This document shows, piece after piece, positions 59,701 through 64,000 of a stretch of DNA of 64,000 nt (the first letter of the stretch is position 1; every line of letters starts with the position of its first letter). The notes beneath the pieces are model-generated. The model searched no databases and was not told the DNA's origin. It saw nothing but the letters and a program-made list of their open reading frames with translations. Both the position numbers and the translations under genes were made by a program. Source of the DNA: Xiphydria camelus (Eukaryota; Arthropoda; Insecta; Hymenoptera; Xiphydriidae); the NCBI GenBank assembly GCA_963678675.1, contig OY783199.1, forward strand, positions 8,626,355 to 8,690,354. Direction: 5' to 3'.

Positions 59701-61635
59701 AGAGTCCTCCAACTCCAGATGCAGAGACGTATCATCCTCGTTTGGCTGCTCGATTATCACGTCTTCGAATTGCACGCCATTCTCTGGAGCGTCGTCCATC
59801 TCCTCGACGACTTCTTCTTCTCCCAAAGACGCTTCCTCCTGTAATACATTTTCGATCAAAAACACGCCAAGACTATTACTAATTGATCAATTGCAAAATC
59901 CGTTCCATAACGTCTATCAAGACATCACCATTTACTTATAAGCCAATTAACTTAGTTACGATTTTACGGTAACCAGAAAATATAGAGAATGGCTACAGAA
60001 ACTTGATTCAGGGTGGCTGCAAAAAATTGACTATAAGATTCCTTAACTATTCCTCGACTTTTTCCTGATTATTTCAAATCGAATTTCATAAATATTCCGA
60101 CATTCCAGTTCATATTAGGAGTTTTACATAATCAACACAGCTATGTATAATCGTAATATGAGCCCTATGTTTACAGATTATGAGAATGGTTGCAAAGAGG
60201 TTTACACGTAACATCCATTCTATAATGTTCCTAGTTCTCACAGTTTACAGCCACCTTGTTGATTATAGAATTTCTCGACTATTTCACATCAAATTTTATA
60301 AATATCCTGACATTTTAGTTTATATTAGGAGTTTTGTACAAAAAAACAAAGCTATTTATAATACAAGAACACAAAGTAAAGCAAAACCCTCTTTACAAAT
60401 TATGAGAATGGTTGCAAAGAGATTTACACGCTAAGAAAGTAATGTTGATGGTAGAGATCCTAGTTTTAATCCATGCGATACACATTCACTACTACAGGAG
60501 ATATCTGAAGCGGCAGCGCAGACTGTATGTATGTAAAATGTATTACGTGTATAACTTTGCTTCCGCCGTTTTCAATACATGATCGCTTCAAAAGTTAACC
60601 AGTTTTTTCAACCCGGGATTCGTAAGCTGCCCAAAAGATGGGAGACAGTAGCAGCCAGCGATGGACAGTACTTCGAATCATAAATGTATAACCAGTTTTT
60701 TTACAATAAAACCTCAAATTTCGGAAAAATGGCGGAAGCAAAAGTACACCTAATAATACCAATGTGAATTTCCGAGAAATTAACTCTACTTTATCTATAA
60801 TTTCCAATACAAATCTTAAATTTCCTAATATTTTCTGGTTTTCCAGATTTTTAGTCACCTTATTAAAGCGGGCCACTCACGATATTGCGGCGTCCTACGA
60901 TTTTATTGCATCCAATGAAATTGAACAGAATTTGACGGTGTGTACCTGTGCATCCAACGAAATTATATGATTTGATCGCAGACAAACAGATCTGCCTGCT
61001 GCAGTACGATTCTTTTGTACAACGCCGCAGTATCATGAGTGGCCTGCTCTAAGCACTAATATATTTGAATAAATTCAGTCTATTCGACAACTAACGCTGC
61101 AAAGGAAACCCTCAGATGATGGTTGAGTCTCGATAAACCTTAGTTTAACTGATAAAAGTCGCGTTAGACAACGGCAGTGCTCCAGTACGCAAAATATGTA
61201 CTGCCGCAACCGACGACAGTGTTACCTCACCTCATTTTCTTCAACCTCCTGAATTTTTCTCTGTGACCGTGTGGCTCTGGCTAAGAGTTTCTTCGTCGGA
61301 GATTTCTTGGCGACAACGGTTGGCTTCAACGTGCGACCCGATCGTGTGCGCCGAACTGGAAATTTACAATCGCGATGAAAGATCGAAAGATCCGCGAATA
61401 TCGCAACTTATAACAATGCCGCTCAGATAATGGCGGTCCGCCATCTACGCGATAACGGAGACACGCCGGTTTCAGAAAACTCGATTCAGTTCGTTATATT
61501 CGGAGATTTTACGAATCAGCGATACGTTGGACAGCGATTCGATCGCCGTGACCGATTTCGAGGTAATAAAAGAATTTTTTGATTACCTGGTTCGCTCGGA
61601 ATCATTTCACTCTCGTCACCGCTGGCGGACGACAT
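53750..61635 (-). CDS. PRPF39: PRPF39-like U1 snRNP splicing factor, 13 exons plus a candidate cassette exon
   Basis: Exons (5' to 3'): 61587-61635, 61231-61355, 59533-59838, 58826-59254, 57887-58067, 57549-57799, 56658-56783, 55739-55887, 55247-55652, 54989-55153, 54500-54886, 54128-54414, 53750-54047; all joined in frame, about 1052 residues. PRPF39 is a HAT-repeat protein of the U1 snRNP that helps choose 5' splice sites. Visible: a long acidic N-terminus (about 370 residues) with [11 protein letters not shown] repeats and a basic patch ([12 protein letters not shown]), then HAT repeats from [89 protein letters not shown], through [20 protein letters not shown]. The C-terminus is Gly/Gln/Tyr-rich ([20 protein letters not shown]). 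It is divergent from WDR92. Confidence 0.9.
56873..56988. repeat. Near-perfect hairpin MITE in a PRPF39 intron
   Basis: Arms GGCCGGTTTTACCAACA...GCGGTATAGCGCTATACTGA are mirrored almost exactly, with an 18-bp loop. It lies inside the intron between 56783 and 57549. No coding content. Confidence 0.85.
58377..58440 (-). other. Candidate 64-nt cassette exon of PRPF39
   Basis: Flanked by TTGATTAG and GTATTTCC, it reads [11 protein letters not shown], echoing [10 protein letters not shown] and [10 protein letters not shown] of the adjacent exons. The length is not a multiple of three, and including it between 58826 and 58067 would shift the frame. It could be a poison exon, an old exon copy, or chance. 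Confidence 0.35.
59985..60435 (+). repeat. Tandem duplication of about 215-220 bp in a PRPF39 intron
   Basis: ATTATGAGAATGGTTGCAAA followed by GAGRTTTACACG occurs at about 60177 and 60398, and TATTAGGAGTTTT at about 60113 and 60326. The upstream half is more diverged. Confidence 0.65.
60867..61049. mobile_element. Harbinger-like MITE in a PRPF39 intron
   Basis: Ends AGCGGGCCACTCACGATATT and, inverted, GAGCAGGCCACTCATGATAC; flanked by TAA on both sides (60864-60866, 61050-61052), fitting the TWA target of Harbinger elements. Confidence 0.6.
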
Positions 61636-62305
61636 CTTCTCGTTCCGGTGCAACGTTTAGAAATGTTGAACGCAGGACTGGAATTACAAATGGCGGCGTA
61701 AAGTGACGAGCAATATTGAAGGGGAATCGAGCATATCCGGTTGCCGTTGCGATGAAACGTTCGTGCGAGTAAATATTGGAGGAAAGACACGATTATTTTT
61801 TTCCACGGGTTACGTTAAAATTAAATGTATCGAATATTCTCCGCTGTCGAAAGAAATATTTAACTACCTATTTATATAAAACACACAGCAAGGTAGAGCA
61901 AAGTCCTGAACGAAATCCGACTGCGGGAGAGACGCGCGGGGAAATTAGTTCCGAAACTCTCTACCACGCGCTGTCGGCAACTTCGTCGAACTCCGAACAG
62001 TACCTACTACGCATAAGGGCACAACTTTCTATAATGAAATGCGCAATAAATGCTGTACTGGCAGTCTCGAATTTTTGTTATCGATAACTATAACCGTCCC
62101 TCCGTTTACACTTGTATTCATCCCAGCGATTAATTTTCGAGCAATTTGCCGCACCCTATCGATAAAACGTTTTCTCCTAATGTCACCATCAGATAGCGCT
62201 ATCATTTGTTTATGGAAACCAGAAACGCTCCGATGGTCGTAAGACCGTTGCCGAAAACCGTTCAAAGTATATCGTAGAGACCGCGACGGCCGTGACGAGA
62301 TTATT
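61636..62305. promoter_or_regulatory. Shared 5' region of PRPF39 and WDR92
   Basis: The 670 bp between the divergent start codons should contain both promoters. GC content is higher near both ends, with CpGs near 61460-61640 and 62240-62300. No TATA box was recognised, as expected for housekeeping genes. Confidence 0.45.
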
Positions 62306-62572
62306 ATGGAAAAGCTTGCGAAGCCGCAAATAATTTGTCACATTGAGAAGTCAGTAAATTACTCTTTATTCGACGCGAAGTGGATACCATGCAGCGCGAA
62401 GTTTGTGGTTATGGGCTCGCGTCCTCGTGGCTCCGGTATAATTCAGATTTACGAAGTGTCCAGCGGAGAGCTAAAACTTATCAAAGATATCGAACGATCG
62501 AATCCGATGAAATGTGGAACGTTCAAAGCTTCCAATCTTCGCGACAGACACTTGGCTACGGGTGATTTCAAG
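62306..62572 (+). CDS. WDR92: WDR92 (DNAAF10) first exon
   Basis: From ATG 62306 the frame encodes 89 residues to a GTACG donor at 62573. It starts EKLAKPQIICHIEKSVNYSL, continues AKWIPCSAKFVVMGSRPRGS, IIQIYEVSSGELKLIKDIER and NPMKCGTFKASNLRDRHLAT, ending GDFK. This matches the N-terminus of WDR92/Monad, whose usual text is KPQII-HI-K, PCSAKFV-MG, LATGDF. The protein is a WD40 factor that works with the R2TP chaperone in axonemal dynein assembly. Only the first blade is present; later exons must lie beyond 64000, leaving an intron of at least 1.4 kb. Confidence 0.85.
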
Positions 62573-62764
62573 GTACGACGTACTATCGCTTTTATTGCAG
62601 CGGACACCGCGCACACGAATACCTTCGCTCTTCTGTGGGTCCCTATTCTCGAGCTCATGCGAGAAACTTTCGTATACGAATCTTTGAATCTCACCAATCT
62701 CGTTTCGGCTATTCCATTCGGTCCACTATTTCATTGGTTAAAGCTAAACCCCATAGCCAGGTGG

Positions 62765-62880
62765 CTTTACAGTGGTGGCACTGTGGGACCACGCGGTGAC
62801 ATTGAGAAACATCACAGTGATGTCTTGGTGCGTGCCCACTGGGGTACCACTGTGGCATCACGCAGTGCACACGGTGGATA
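62765..62880 (+). repeat. GTGG/CCAC-rich irregular repeat
   Basis: GGCACTGTGGGACCACGCGG, CATCACAGTGATG and GGTACCACTGTGGCATCACG recur in variant form. Many short inverted copies suggest a degenerate foldback. Confidence 0.4.
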
Positions 62881-62967
62881 AAGTAGGATTTTGCAAAAGG
62901 GGAACCGCACGCAGTGACTTTACCGAGGTTTTTCACTGCAGTGCCGCCGCCTGCCACCAGTCTAGTA

Positions 62968-63085
62968 GTGTCGCTTTTTTTTTCACGCACTACCGGGATT
63001 TGAAACTGCGATCTTTAGAATACGAGATGCTTCGAAACTGGGAATGCTTCGCATTCTACCAATTGAGCCACCGACTCTTCAAGCG
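62968..63085 (-). repeat. tRNA-derived SINE-like sequence
   Basis: On the minus strand GTCGGTGGCTCAATTGGTAG resembles an A box and GCAGTTTCAAATCCCGGTAG resembles a T arm and B box. They are about 55 bp apart and are followed by an A-run (T9 at about 62974 on the plus strand). The anticodon region is degenerate. This fits a SINE or tRNA pseudogene. Confidence 0.55.
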
Positions 63086-63240
63086 CGATGTTGCTCCACT
63101 CCGGTCATAATATAGAAACCGGACATGACAGTGACTGCTCTCGAAGGTTCTCATTAAATTTTTAAAAATAATTTGATCTTTTTCTTTTTGAAAATAAATG
63201 TCAACATAACCACGTAACATAAACAAAGAATTAGTAAATA

Positions 63241-63750
63241 AAAGTAGTTTTAAAAGTGCAAGTGCAATAATGCCGCTAGTGGAAGGAGAAGCGGTATTGA
63301 AAGCAGAGAGGGTTTGTATTTTCCTGCGGAATCAAAAAGAGAAACCAAAATGCAGTGAAAATCGTCGTTTCTTGCGTACAATCGTCACATGGTACTATTT
63401 GTCCTACCGATTTTCGTACAGAAACGTTGCAAAAACATGTTTGCGTCTTCCTCTGGCCCAGCTGCACTTGCACGTTACTTCTTTATTGTTGTTTACTAGT
63501 AAGATGTTCACTTCAACTTCGTGAGGAGCACTTGTTACATGTGACGATTGTACGCAAGAAGCGACGATTTTCACTGTATTTTGGTTTCTCTTTTTGATTC
63601 AGCAGGAAAATACAAACTGCTTATTCAATACCGCTTCTCCTTCCACTAGCGGTATTTTTGACTCTCCTAGAACTGACAAGATATCTTCGATATCGATATT
63701 CATCACTTATGAATTGGGTTTATTGCACTTGCACTCTTAAAACTACTTTT
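63241..63750. mobile_element. Foldback element at window end
   Basis: Left AAAGTAGTTTTAAAAGTGCA and right, inverted, the same text near 63735-63750; longer arms (GCCGCTAGTGGAAGGAGAAG, AAACCAAAATGCAGTGAAAA) are mirrored to about 63420 and 63540. No supported ORF. Confidence 0.8.
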
Positions 63751-64000
63751 AGGTATTTACAAATACTTTGTTTACGTTACATGGTTATCTTGACATTCGG
63801 TCCGCAACGACGGCCATCTTAGGAAGAACGAAACGCCACCATACAGCGGTGTCCGACGCGAATAAAAATTCCGTACGGCGTCAGCGAATAGACCAATCAG
63901 GATCAAGTATTCCGTTCTGGCAAAAACTCGCACTCCGGATCCTCACTGTGGCATCAGAGTAAAGGCCATCACACGTGAAAAAACGTAAGCAGTAACAGTA

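Noticed and set aside
61776..62242. Open frames between PRPF39 and WDR92
   Set aside because: Short, no recognisable motif, and they lie in the presumed shared promoter.

Overview
This is insect nuclear DNA. Most of it is AT-rich, the protein genes are split by short introns, and the repeats are insect-type DNA transposons and foldback MITEs. A hymenopteran such as an ant or wasp is my best guess, but that is an inference from the style of the repeats and from the gene set; no marker in the window proves it.

Layout. 1-32,700 is a nest of DNA transposons with no intact host gene. It holds CCCAG-ended elements packed with TGACGT/ACGTCA motifs (7-1167, 21591-26565, 26856-31859, 31871-32665), mariner-like relics and foldback elements (2-8 kb), a decayed gene that joins an RNase H-like transposase core to a FEN/XPG-like nuclease and a cysteine-rich tail (10227-14763), a pogo-like two-gene element with a shared promoter (21779-25540), and a CACTA-like element that pairs a DUF4806 gene with a tnp2/DUF4218 transposase (26856-31859). 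From 33,689 rightward host genes appear: a SAMD15-like SAM-domain gene (+), an XRCC4 homologue (-), a cathepsin F/cystatin gene (+, 37351-51676) whose first intron of 10.7 kb is full of transposons, a PRPF39 splicing-factor gene (-, 53750-61635), and the first exon of WDR92/DNAAF10 (+, 62306-62572).

How the genes relate. XRCC4 and cathepsin F are divergent across about 355 bp, and PRPF39 and WDR92 are divergent across about 670 bp, so each pair may share a promoter region. The host genes serve unrelated housekeeping roles (end joining, lysosomal proteolysis, U1 splicing, dynein assembly). Several transposons are nested. Related copies elsewhere in the window keep the empty insertion site, so target duplications and insertion order can be read directly at about four places.

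Limits. Everything was read by eye. Exon borders are consensus-splice inferences that keep frame. Family names rest on remembered motifs, not on searches.
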